Below, in pieces: positions 8,101 through 15,076 of a stretch of DNA of 15,076 bases. The DNA lies in assembly GCA_030849805.1 (NCBI GenBank), contig JASANZ010001781.1, forward strand, positions 1-15,076, given 5' to 3'. Within the stretch, counting starts at the first letter, position 1; each line of letters opens with the position of its first letter. A program made the translations under genes and the position numbers. The DNA comes from Sergeia podlipaevii (lineage: Eukaryota; Euglenozoa; Kinetoplastea; Trypanosomatida; Trypanosomatidae). The notes below the pieces were generated by a model. That model saw only the letters and a list, made by a program, of their open reading frames with translations, was not told the origin of the DNA and did no database searches.

Positions 8101-8927
8101 TCGTCGTCGTTGTCCTCGTAATCCTCACCCTCGTTGTAGTCTGCGTCTTCGTTAACATGGTAAAAATCATCAGAGGTAAGGGCGTGCGATGGCGAAAGTG
8201 GTGATACGATCTCCGGCGCAGCCATAGAGAAGCTGACATGCTTTTTCTTCCTCACGCGACGCATGAAGCTAGAAGAAAGGGTTTTGGGAGAGTGTGCACG
8301 TGCGTCATCGACAGAAGCAACGGCCTCAGAATCAGGGCTGTCACCGCTGCTGCTGCTGTTGCTGCCCTTCTTCCTCCCCAGACCATTGGGGTTGATAGAG
8401 GGCCTGTTATTGTCATTGGTACTGGTACTCGTGTCACGTGTGTGGGCTTGCTGTCGTACTGCATCCACATCGCTATCTGCTGCTGCTACTGACGATCTTG
8501 CGGTGACGGCTTCTACAAAGTCCCAAAAACCATCCTCCCCCTTTTCGTTAGAGTCTTCCGCAGTATCATCTTTCATATATTCACCGCCGCTACTACTCAT
8601 CTCGCCTTCTTGAGCTTCGATGCCTACGCCACTATCAGACGCAGCGGCAGTACCAACAACAATAACACCACTGCCGCTTGAGGCAACGTTGTTGTGGATA
8701 CTGCTAGTACTTTTTCTGTGATTGCTGCTACTATCATGCCATTCCCATTCGTCATCTTCCTCTTCTTTCTTATGTTCCTCCGTGTTGAACGCATCGCGGC
8801 AGTTAATATGTTTCTTATCACCATCATCGTCAGGAATGCAGCAGCAGCTGCTGTTGCCGCTTTGAAGCACGCCTTCACTCACCGCGAGACTCGTGGTGTT
8901 GATACTGGGAGATGACGTGTCTTCCAT
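5199..8927 (-). CDS. Large low-complexity hypothetical protein with an RVxF-type motif, 1242 aa as read
   Basis: Not recognised. The start is the first ATG after the predicted splice acceptor at 8933-8934; no other ATG precedes it in the frame. Most of the chain is S, A, Q, N, G and H tracts, expected to be disordered. Islands of mixed sequence: an acidic patch with EWEWHD (about 61-65), GFWDFVEAV (133-141), a basic patch RRVRKKKH running into HVSFSM (about 222-235), a very acidic stretch with DWQGWQDEEEY (about 252-286), LPFWQRMRKISI before a Q9 run (about 321-345), a seven-proline run (about 680-692), and a block around SALLEVMVALKFTP and QNWSWSTVAAVMEAHKYN (about 915-955). There is no membrane segment or catalytic motif that I can see. 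After the ambiguous base at 5292 the last ~33 codons are F, S, P and K rich and equal a polypyrimidine tract, so the true C-terminus probably lies near 5292. A scaffold or regulatory protein is only a guess. Confidence 0.82.
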   Translation of the reverse strand: MEDTSSPSINTTSLAVSEGVLQSGNSSCCCIPDDDGDKKHINCRDAFNTEEHKKEEEDDEWEWHDSSSNHRKSTSSIHNNVASSGSGVIVVGTAAASDSGVGIEAQEGEMSSSGGEYMKDDTAEDSNEKGEDGFWDFVEAVTARSSVAAADSDVDAVRQQAHTRDTSTSTNDNNRPSINPNGLGRKKGSNSSSSGDSPDSEAVASVDDARAHSPKTLSSSFMRRVRKKKHVSFSMAAPEIVSPLSPSHALTSDDFYHVNEDADYNEGEDYEDNDDDWQGWQDEEEYSNTLLGSEGKAAVTVGEKIRLKCKRIAEAEEEEELPFWQRMRKISIAHQQQQQQQQQDASSAVLASSSVKPSATAARSSTAATSAVDGTRSIRISLPSFVAPTSTAAATTNGPQISGGGADSNNNNNHNHNTARHDGTSSTHGTRAPGLLPPSMPALLSSVPSKPSGAALEVDSRACGAAAAVAATLEHPPLSSSVGKHGTTRDGDSREERCTAALERIANISNKELSLTVDDVKGASSQHSGGAVASLAQLRAVLNNRMATADSVQQDVAERAERNEDPEIPETHHDYSCQQQRQHRTAFAAAAEKLGVSGPASAATRDHHHHPYAFNHFSSAKQSAIADESACYAYLEKARIKRLREGKKTTVASSSTGHHSGEARRSITGSNYMSDLTHGTPPPPPPPSVVMNGDFASAAASAQQTTTAGAPYDDTRKQQPTALCCLLGTFGMSINDDTDSTAVDERLSVTEGGEQHHVASSLSNSFGACASGTFSEMMHRNNNNNSSSNGLGGDLGDSHAPFRNPAGSLPTFIRRDIQHEGVTATTTAAVATTTSTTTAAAAGARDETASTKTVLQETTTAQQQQQRQQQHQEDSCDVISVKRVQRSPRAYSNYSSNFNDDSSMNACCCEAFSRNNPSALLEVMVALKFTPMQSQNWSWSTVAAVMEAHKYNQQQQQSCDAAAACGGGGNGGSPINVSFADYDLPSMTTSFRRDTCDLLMSMVSLGGGAGGGSAAATNYALPASFKGQPLSLGTSHTVAAAGAAAAAMKTPCMAKVVLPPYHFSGAATRRAASVAAAAAVTNQPQKHHHRGSSRASLSTAIMRSPANASTTGCEAGFSTSGTFDSTENKEGGVEGEDSPNVALATTWHGSEDMSSQAATVATIGGGGGSGFALTYSPVGLSRSTAPKIPLSMVTVLQMEDRQRRLKPTSPQXKKECGPSPFFSFSPYFFSFSFHHLEKEKRK
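5292..5292. other. Ambiguous base n at the end of a homopolymer, near the 3' end of a long gene
   Basis: The only undetermined base in the window follows a run of seven T (5285-5291). In the frame of the long minus-strand gene it is the third base of a TCN codon, so serine whatever the base. An unresolved length of the homopolymer would shift everything downstream of it in transcription. Confidence 0.95.
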
Positions 8928-8932
8928 TATAG

Positions 8933-8934
8933 CT
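8933..8934 (-). promoter_or_regulatory. Predicted trans-splice acceptor very close to the start codon
   Basis: The minus strand has a T-rich tract (complement of about 8971-9000, including T10) and then no AG until 8934-8933, five nucleotides before the ATG at 8927. If used, the gene-specific 5' UTR would be only 5 nt, so nearly all of the leader would be spliced-leader sequence. Confidence 0.55.
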
Positions 8935-9288
8935 AAAAATAATAAGTGATTATAATATAAAAATATTAATAGCAAACGAAAAAAAAAAACAGAAAAGCAA
9001 ATATGTGTATCTTGAAAAATGCTTGAGTGTGTGCACACCAAGAGGTATGATTTTTCCTTTGTATAGCCTACCTACCTACTTTCCTCTTTGCTTTTTTTTC
9101 CTCTTTTCTTTCCCGACTCACGTCTATTTGCACTATATTTTACCATTTTGATGTTTAACAAAAAGCAAAAAGGCAGTACAAAAAAAAAAAGAGGAAGAAG
9201 AAGAAGAACACATAAAGTAAGACAAGTTGATAAAATTAGTAGTAAAGACTGTGCTGTAGTGGTACTCAATATTAGGTCGCAACTTTAG

Positions 9289-9317
9289 CCATATATATAT
9301 ATATATACATATATACA
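9289..9317. repeat. TA-rich microsatellite
   Basis: About eleven TA units, briefly interrupted by TACATATATAC. Similar TA runs occur in nearly every spacer of the window (for example 5057-5073 and 4495-4505). Confidence 0.8.
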
Positions 9318-9427
9318 GCGGCGAAAGAACTGTTTCAACGAGAGAGCTTTTTTTGTTTTTTTTTGTAGATTATTGATGAAATACCGTATATATGAGCACC
9401 GTCATCAAACGCTAACATACACTCACT

Positions 9428-9451
9428 CACACACACACACACACACACACA
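9428..9451. repeat. (CA)12 dinucleotide microsatellite
   Basis: Twelve perfect CA units, flanked by CACTCA and CATACATACA degenerate copies. On the transcribed strand this is (TG)12 in the presumed 3' UTR or spacer. Confidence 0.9.
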
Positions 9452-9926
9452 TACATACACTCAGTGCGTGTGTATGTGTACAAGAAAGAAAGATATACTT
9501 TGTATTGGCAAAAGATGAGTTGATAATAAAAAAAAACAAAGCAGCAAAATAGAAAAAAAAAAGAAAAGAGTGAGAGACATATATAAAAAAAAAGCATAAA
9601 AAAAAAGAAAAGAAAAAGCAAAACAGTGGTGCTATAATGAGATCAAAACACACCCACACACACACTCACAAAGAAGAAGAAAAAAAAACATCAACAACAA
9701 CAGCAACAGCAACAACAAAGGAAGATAGATACAAAACTGCAAAAAGAAAGGAGAGAGGCGCAGATATCTACAACATGCATAAAGCAGCCATGGGTACACA
9801 CACACGCACTCATCCCCCCCCTCCACCTCCACCTTTCCTGCTTCTGCATCTCGCAAAGTATAAAACACATATTGTATATATATATTGATATATTGATACA
9901 TATATTTGAAAATCGATATCGCTCTC

Positions 9927-9979
9927 TTTTTCTCTCTCTCTCTCTCTACCCCCCCTCCCCCCTTTTTTTTTAAAAAAAA
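9927..9979 (-). repeat. Purine tract with G-runs directly after the stop of the 1477-residue gene
   Basis: Reading the minus strand from the stop codon at 9980-9982: eight T, nine A, six G, one A, seven G, one T, then an alternating AG run of about 20 nt. It is the start of the 3' UTR. Confidence 0.8.
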
Positions 9980-12900
9980 TCAAAGCTCCTGCAACACACT
10001 ATGTAGTCGCCGCAGTATATCTTCTCTCGAGCTCCGCAGTTCAGACGTACTCAGCGGCCTTGCTGCTGTCACGACGCTCCCACAACCACCAGCGTCGCCA
10101 ACACCATCACTATTGCCACTAGTCACGTCTGCGTGAAAACGAATAACGTGTGTGTTGTGAAGCCTCGGTAACAGAGGCATTGCATCGTGCCCAGAGAGGA
10201 GGTCCGCCTTCTTGTGTCCCTCTTGCATACGCGCCGCTAGCACAGTGGATGCATGAGACCCAGCTTGGGGAGGTGGCGGGAAAGAAGCCGAAGCAGCAGG
10301 CGCATCGCAATGATGAGGGTGCTGGTGCTGCTCATCGGACATATACACGCTGGTGAGTGTGGCCGCTGTCGTGGCGGTGGGGAGCGGGTCGTCGTCGTGT
10401 TGACTGCTGCCATACATGCCCGCGGTGCATGCGCGCGTGGCCCACGTAGAAGACGCAAGGAAATTGGTCGGTGGAGAAGGCACATAGTGACTATTCACTA
10501 CCGCACAGCCGCCACTGCAGCTCTTGTCCGCCTTGATAGCACTCGGTGCTGTGCGTGTGGGATCGTACGTTGACGCCCCAACTCCCTCGCCACTGCTGCT
10601 CGCTGCAACCAGCCGATTCTGTGGCCTGTGCTCGGCGCCCGGCTCTAGAGATTCGCAACCTTCATTCATCATCTGCTCTCTAGTCGGTGTACTCCCCCAG
10701 GCGACGGCGGTGACTTCCGCATCGAACCGCAGTGGCTTCTTCGACGCGTCACGCGGACCGACCTCAACCGTCGGCACCAGTGGTGCATCAGTTCCATCCA
10801 TCGTTTGCTGTCGTGAAGTAGTAGTACAACAACCAGTGGGGTGGTGGTAGTTCGAAGAGAATGGCGCTAACTCAGATCTGAGAGGGGTTGAGCTAGGCCG
10901 CTTGCCTTTACCGCTGCCATCCTCATCGTTATCCATCTCATGCGCTAAAGGAGAGGAAGACGACTGCTGCTGCTGCTGCTGCCGTCGTCGGTATTCGCCA
11001 GAGTCCATGCTGAGCATTGCTGCTATCGTAGACGCCACTTTCTGTGAAGTTCGATTCTGCTGCTGTTGCTGCTGCTGCTGCCTTGAGTATGGCGACTGTT
11101 GATACACCTGTGTCGGTGTGTTGTATATGCTGTAGCTCGCCGCATCCTGTTGCTGTGTTGAATGACCGTGACGCACAAACGTCACCACCTCACTGGAATG
11201 ACTGGGAGTAATAGCGTACGGCGCGCGTGTGACGGTGCGCTCTGCGGGAGATCGGTACGGCGTTGACATCGCAGACGGCGTTGCGGATGCGTGCCGTGTA
11301 TTGGAGAGGGGTGTGGTCGCCTCGATGATGTAGTTCGACTCCCCATTCGCTGTGTTATAGCTCGCCACAGAGCTTCTTTTACGGCTGCTGCTGCCGCTGC
11401 TGCTGCTGTTGCTGTTGTTGTTGTTGCTTCCGCTACGACAACCTCTACTACTACTACTGCTGCTGCTACTACTACTGGTAGTACAATTTCTGTTTTCTGT
11501 AGGCATGTTGTTGCGGGTTGCGTCTATCTGATCTGTCCTTGTGCCTTCACAACTGTCGCTCTTGTACGCCGCGCCTGAATGGTAGTAGTAACACCCTTGC
11601 GTCTGCTGACCTTGCTCTTGCGATTGCGGCAGAAACTGATAACGGTGGTAGTCATCTTTTGTCGCGCAGACGGCATCCGCAGCAGCGGTGACGGTAAGGT
11701 CATTGGCTTCGCTACACAAGTCACGAATGCGCTGTACAAGCTGCCGCCGTTCGCCAGCAGCACTGGCGTCCTTCGCCGTACCTCTTCTCCTGTCATTCTG
11801 GTCCCCTGCTGTGTAGGTCCACGCCTTTGCACTTGCTGGTCTCGGTAGTAGAGTTCCTACTTCATAGCAACGCGTAACGTGAGAGGATGGGGTGCGAGCA
11901 CGGGCAGGCGCCGGTTGCTTAGGTGCTACCGCCCACCGCAGATCCGCAAAGTCTGGCGGCACCGGGCTCGCGAATATATTATACTGCTCCATATCTTCAT
12001 CTTTTGTTTCCCATTCTTTATCTTGTTGCATCTTTTCGTTTTCATGCACAGAGGCGCGAGCGGTATTTACCAAAGTTGATGGTGTGGCAATAGAAGCGGC
12101 ACTGGCATCTTCGTTGTTACCTCCGCGCTCGTGCTTGAGCCCGCTTGTATCATCGATGCCGCCTTCTTTCTTCTCTTCTTCAGCAGGCGCGTTGGCTGCG
12201 ACAACGACCGCGTCGATGGCACTAAGAAGATGACGAAGACGCTTCCGGTATGTCAACGCTGGATTTTCTCCAGCACTGTTTCCAGCCTTGCCGGAGCCTT
12301 CATTGCGCTCTGTCGATGAAGCGGTAGTACTGCCTGACCTTTGAATACTTGCTGAGTCTCGGGCCCAACCAGTACTACTGCCGCGGCTAGTACTACTACC
12401 CCCACGTGTCTTTCCACGTGCCAATGAAGATAGGGGAAGATAAGGATGCGGCGGCGGAGACGGAACTGGCGTCCGTGGCAGTGCATTGTTATTATAGTTG
12501 TTGTTGTTGCTACTGTGTTGGTAATAGTTCTTCTCACCACAGTCCAGCGGGCTCGAGTCGGCGACATCTTTGCCCTCGTTGAACCTCGACAGCGCAACTA
12601 CTGGAACAGGGAGTGCTGCTGCTGCTGCTGCTGTTGCCTTGCTGTTGCCGCTGCTCCCGCTTGCTTCGACAGAGCGGGACGCAAAGGGAAGACGACGGCG
12701 CTCGTCATCCTCGCAGTTCGATGTCGTCGGTGATGATCCACCGCCAAAAAATGGGGCTGACGAGATCGTGAAGGGTGAAAGTGCGCTCGCCTCATGACTG
12801 CTTTGACTGCCAGTCTCTTCAGATACCTTCTTTTGGGAAAGATGTGGCTGCGCAGCAGCAGCCGCCGCCGCCGCCGACAACCCTCTGTCATCATCGATGT

Positions 12901-14413
12901 TGTTGCTGCTGTAGATACTGAAGCGTTGCTGCTGCTGTTGCCAGTCTGGAAGATGGGCATCGTGGAGCTCCTGCATACGTCTTTGTGCATCTCGAGCGGC
13001 TGTCCTCTCCCTTGCTGTGGCGACATCAGGGGACTGCGGTGGGGAGCCAGTCGCCACAGCGATGACACTGGGTAACGTGAAGTCTTTACCAGGGGGGCAA
13101 AAGGCTGGCGAGAGAGAGAGTCTGTGTGAGCTGCTGATACTATGTCGAACATTCAGTTTGCTGGCGAGGACGCTAGCATTGTTCATAGTGCTGCCGGTTA
13201 CGCCGCCACCGCTGCCTCCTCCGCCTATTGCCAGGAATGATGAAGACATTTCTTGACTACTTGAAAACGGGACATGAGGAGGTCCCGCACGGCCTTTATC
13301 CCCCTCCTCCTCCCCCCTTTCCTCTTGCAGCTGCTGCTGCTGTTGGTGCTGTTGTTGCTGTGGCCCGCAAGGGGCAAATGGTATTTGGCTGGAGGATGCA
13401 GTAGCGCCTTGATTCCAGGGGTCTGTCACTGACTGCATCAGGGGCCCGAACCCTTCCATGTACTCTAAAGGAGGTACCACTGCTCCCTCTGATGGTTGCT
13501 GTTGCTGCTGTATAGCTGAGATATTCAAGGCAATAGGTGGTGGGGTTGGAACCGCCACATAGAGTACCTGTTGTACCTCTTGCTGCTGCTGCTGCTGTTG
13601 GTGCTGCAGTTGTTGCGTCGTTGATTTCTGCAAGCCGCGTGAATCGCTAGAGCCCAGCAATGAAGATTGCCCAAGTGCTGCTGCACCTGCTGCTGCTGCC
13701 GGTGTATGCTGCTGCTGCAATGGGGGTGGTGACGGCAGCAATACCATTTGAGAGACAGGCAGCATGCGGCTGCTACTTCCAAATCCATGACTGTTGGGCG
13801 AGTCACCAGTCGTTCCGTGTAGAGTGACGTCACCATGTCCGCCGCTGCCACCACTACCACCACCGCCATCGGCTGAGCGTGATGTTCCGTAGCTGGCAGC
13901 CGCGGCAGCGGTGTTAACAACAGAAGCAGCTCCACTGGCATGGGAGCTGCCTGACACGATGTGCATGTGCGCGCTCAAGGGACTCGCAGTTTCGCTGTAT
14001 AATAGTGCTTGAGTATAGCTACAACTGCTCAGAGCGGTACTGCGCTCATTGGCGATTGCGTTGGCGGCGTTCGCCATTCCTTCCAATGCCACCTTGTGTG
14101 AAGTTTGTGTCTGATGCGAGTTAGCTCTAGAGCTATAAGACGTGTTGTTATTGCTACTACTCCCGTTCGTACCGCGAACAGAAGTGGTTGCTGTGCTGCT
14201 AGTGGTGTACACCGTATCGATTGGGGGGATGAAGATGCGCTTCTGCTTGATGTACTCGTTGACCCTCTTCATAAAGTCGTGTACGAGTCCCCTTTGTCTT
14301 TCATTCACCGCGTGCTTGTGAATGTTTTCATTGCGTAAAAGATTTTCCCGCGCTTGAGTGAGAACATAACTAACCGAATTTGTGTCCGAAACATTAATAG
14401 GTATATGGGACAT
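9980..14413 (-). CDS. Large low-complexity hypothetical protein, 1477 aa, with duplicated RFxA(D/E)VT motif
   Basis: Not recognised. The start at 14411-14413 is the first ATG after the predicted splice acceptor at 14440-14441; the frame is open further upstream but only through a TTG. The first ~75 residues are ordinary, mostly helical-looking and charged (VSYVLTQARENLLRNENIHK, then GLVHDFMKRVNEYIKQKR). Most of the rest is Q, S, A, N, G and H tracts. Other islands: a VLYVAVPTPPPIALNISAI stretch between Q-runs, NPALTYRKRLRHLLSAIDAV, a conserved-looking block with NIFASPVPPDFADLRWAVAP (about 806-862), LVQRIRDLCSEANDLTV after it, KKPLRFDAEVTAVAWG (1225-1240) and the C-terminus with HVIRFHADVT (1422-1431) and an amphipathic REDILRRLHSVLQEL tail. 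No membrane segment, signal peptide or enzyme motif is evident. The long uninterrupted frame through many repeats argues for a real gene. It may be a scaffold or regulatory protein, but nothing proves it. Confidence 0.85.
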   Translation of the reverse strand: MSHIPINVSDTNSVSYVLTQARENLLRNENIHKHAVNERQRGLVHDFMKRVNEYIKQKRIFIPPIDTVYTTSSTATTSVRGTNGSSSNNNTSYSSRANSHQTQTSHKVALEGMANAANAIANERSTALSSCSYTQALLYSETASPLSAHMHIVSGSSHASGAASVVNTAAAAASYGTSRSADGGGGSGGSGGHGDVTLHGTTGDSPNSHGFGSSSRMLPVSQMVLLPSPPPLQQQHTPAAAAGAAALGQSSLLGSSDSRGLQKSTTQQLQHQQQQQQQEVQQVLYVAVPTPPPIALNISAIQQQQQPSEGAVVPPLEYMEGFGPLMQSVTDPWNQGATASSSQIPFAPCGPQQQQHQQQQQLQEERGEEEGDKGRAGPPHVPFSSSQEMSSSFLAIGGGGSGGGVTGSTMNNASVLASKLNVRHSISSSHRLSLSPAFCPPGKDFTLPSVIAVATGSPPQSPDVATARERTAARDAQRRMQELHDAHLPDWQQQQQRFSIYSSNNIDDDRGLSAAAAAAAAQPHLSQKKVSEETGSQSSHEASALSPFTISSAPFFGGGSSPTTSNCEDDERRRLPFASRSVEASGSSGNSKATAAAAAALPVPVVALSRFNEGKDVADSSPLDCGEKNYYQHSSNNNNYNNNALPRTPVPSPPPHPYLPLSSLARGKTRGGSSTSRGSSTGWARDSASIQRSGSTTASSTERNEGSGKAGNSAGENPALTYRKRLRHLLSAIDAVVVAANAPAEEEKKEGGIDDTSGLKHERGGNNEDASAASIATPSTLVNTARASVHENEKMQQDKEWETKDEDMEQYNIFASPVPPDFADLRWAVAPKQPAPARARTPSSHVTRCYEVGTLLPRPASAKAWTYTAGDQNDRRRGTAKDASAAGERRQLVQRIRDLCSEANDLTVTAAADAVCATKDDYHRYQFLPQSQEQGQQTQGCYYYHSGAAYKSDSCEGTRTDQIDATRNNMPTENRNCTTSSSSSSSSSSRGCRSGSNNNNSNSSSSGSSSRKRSSVASYNTANGESNYIIEATTPLSNTRHASATPSAMSTPYRSPAERTVTRAPYAITPSHSSEVVTFVRHGHSTQQQDAASYSIYNTPTQVYQQSPYSRQQQQQQQQNRTSQKVASTIAAMLSMDSGEYRRRQQQQQQSSSSPLAHEMDNDEDGSGKGKRPSSTPLRSELAPFSSNYHHPTGCCTTTSRQQTMDGTDAPLVPTVEVGPRDASKKPLRFDAEVTAVAWGSTPTREQMMNEGCESLEPGAEHRPQNRLVAASSSGEGVGASTYDPTRTAPSAIKADKSCSGGCAVVNSHYVPSPPTNFLASSTWATRACTAGMYGSSQHDDDPLPTATTAATLTSVYMSDEQHQHPHHCDAPAASASFPPPPQAGSHASTVLAARMQEGHKKADLLSGHDAMPLLPRLHNTHVIRFHADVTSGNSDGVGDAGGCGSVVTAARPLSTSELRSSREDILRRLHSVLQEL
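11056..11082 (-). repeat. Polyglutamine-coding triplet repeat
   Basis: A CAG/CAA run on the minus strand coding eight consecutive glutamines. Comparable tracts lie at about 10964-10984, 12931-12945, 13330-13360 and 13579-13605 in the same gene and at 7900-7926 in the neighbouring long gene. Confidence 0.85.
11444..11482 (-). repeat. Polyserine-coding triplet repeat
   Basis: On the minus strand this is a run of AGT and AGC codons giving about twelve consecutive serines inside the 1477-residue protein; a second S- and N-rich block follows at about 11380-11425. The codon mix is not pure, so selection or age has interrupted the repeat. Confidence 0.8.
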
Positions 14414-15076
14414 ACTTTTTTTGTTCCTGCTTGCTGTTTCTATGGAAAATACGACAACAAAACCAACAATATAGAACAATGACAGCAAATGGTAATTCCT
14501 TTCTTGCCTTTTTTTATATTTATTTTCTGTTGTTTTTCGTCAAAATGAATTGGCAACTAATGCTGCTGTTCAGTTTCTCAATTGTCACTATCTCTCTTTA
14601 TATATCTTCCTCCTTTCCGTTTAGATTGCTTTAAAACTGTAATATATATACACACACACACACAGCGAGCAGTTACAACTCCTTTCAAAGGAAGGACACA
14701 CAATGCTACAATCGAATGCGCAGTACTTGTGTATATATAAAGCACACACACCCAGAAACAGACGGAGTACAAATATATAACAGCTATGTATAAAGCACCA
14801 ACCACCAAAAAAAAAGAAAGAACCTAAATGAATTATAAAAATAAATAAATAAAATAAATAATGAAACAACTACACACAAACAAACAAACAAAAACAAGCA
14901 ACAACAGATATTAAGCTTTATATATTTGCCCAACAATGTAGAAGACGTGTGAGCACTACAGCGGTTCCAACGCGTGTATAACAGGAAAGGCGTATGGTCG
15001 TAAACGAGCAAAAAAAAAAACAAACAAACAAACAAAAAAAACCAAAAAGAAACCAAATATATGCAAAGTAGCGACA
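14414..15076. other. AT-rich spacer upstream of the 1477-residue gene
   Basis: No gene is supported. It holds the splice signal above, a (CA)n run at about 14651-14664, AAAT units at 14839-14862, AAAC units at 14875-14892 and 15021-15036, and poly-A runs (15011-15020 and 15034-15040). The next gene in the direction from which transcription comes lies beyond the window. Confidence 0.6.
14440..14441 (-). promoter_or_regulatory. Predicted trans-splice acceptor for the 1477-residue gene
   Basis: The minus strand is T-rich across the complement of about 14443-14490 and ends in CCATAG, with AG at 14441-14440. The 5' UTR would be 26 nt with no upstream ATG. This supports the ATG at 14413 and argues against the hydrophobic in-frame extension further upstream, which is the translated tract itself. 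Confidence 0.6.

Larger units (their letters stand above)
8928..9979. other. Spacer between the two long low-complexity genes
   Basis: No gene is supported; open frames here are translations of simple repeats. Contents in plus order: the T-rich splice tract complement (8971-9000), a purine tract (9181-9207), a TA run (about 9289-9317), (CA)12 at 9428-9451, many poly-A runs (9521-9620), further CA-rich stretches (9649-9668 and 9796-9808), a C-run (9814-9821), TA-rich sequence (about 9870-9905), a CT run (9927-9947) and C7 T C6 (9949-9962). It should contain the 3' UTR of the 1477-residue gene and the 5' signals of the next one. Confidence 0.65.

Noticed and set aside
5407..8915. Numerous plus-strand open frames with Leu, Cys, Ala and Val runs
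   Set aside because: They are antisense shadows of CAG-type triplet repeats in the 1242-residue gene; CTG, TGC and GCT read in any phase avoid stops.
9423..9901. Minus-strand open frames rich in Phe, Val and Cys in the spacer
   Set aside because: They are translations of (TG)n and T-runs, with no complex sequence.
12598..13152. Minus-strand open frame of 184 codons in another phase
   Set aside because: It lies wholly inside the 1477-residue frame and is Arg, Ser and His rich as expected for a shifted phase of the repeats. No independent start context is seen.
10150..13256. Plus-strand open frames of 60-115 codons over the 1477-residue gene
   Set aside because: Same reason: antisense reading of triplet repeats and GC-richer coding DNA, with no splice signals or sensible protein features.

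Overview
The window looks like nuclear DNA of a kinetoplastid protist, most likely a trypanosomatid. All credible genes lie on the minus strand, none needs an intron, and they sit as islands of mixed-composition coding sequence in AT-rich, microsatellite-filled spacers. Upstream of most genes the minus strand carries a polypyrimidine tract followed by its first AG, the layout expected for spliced-leader trans-splicing of a polycistronic transcript. A gp63 (leishmanolysin) relic and a trypanosomatid-style cytosolic aspartate aminotransferase support this. The genus cannot be fixed from the sequence alone.

Layout in the direction of transcription (high to low coordinates): (1) 14414-15076, AT-rich spacer with the splice signal of the first gene. 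(2) 14413-9980, a 1477-residue hypothetical protein built largely of Q, S, A, N and G tracts, with a few islands of ordinary sequence. (3) 8928-9979, spacer with (CA)12, (TA)n and G-runs. (4) 8927-5199, a second low-complexity protein (1242 residues as read) with a basic RVxF-type motif. Its last ~33 codons follow an ambiguous base (n, 5292) and look like spacer. (5) 4490-5198, spacer with a strong G-quadruplex-type run on the transcribed strand. (6) 4489-3917, a 190-residue protein with four predicted membrane segments. (7) 3122-3916, spacer. (8) About 3121-1613, a heavily decayed gp63 gene. (9) 509-1612, spacer. (10) 508-1, the N-terminal 169 codons of aspartate aminotransferase, running off the left edge.

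The genes do not form an obvious pathway; kinetoplastid transcription units usually mix unrelated functions. I did not find a clear new multi-gene system. The points most worth a second look are the gp63 relic, whose zinc motif is split by one inserted base; the two adjacent giant low-complexity proteins, whose Q, S and A tracts are the same CAG-type repeat read in three phases; the possible phosphatase-docking motif in one and a duplicated RFxA(D/E)VT motif in the other; and the uncertain C-terminus at the ambiguous base. Plus-strand open frames over the two long genes are antisense shadows of the triplet repeats.
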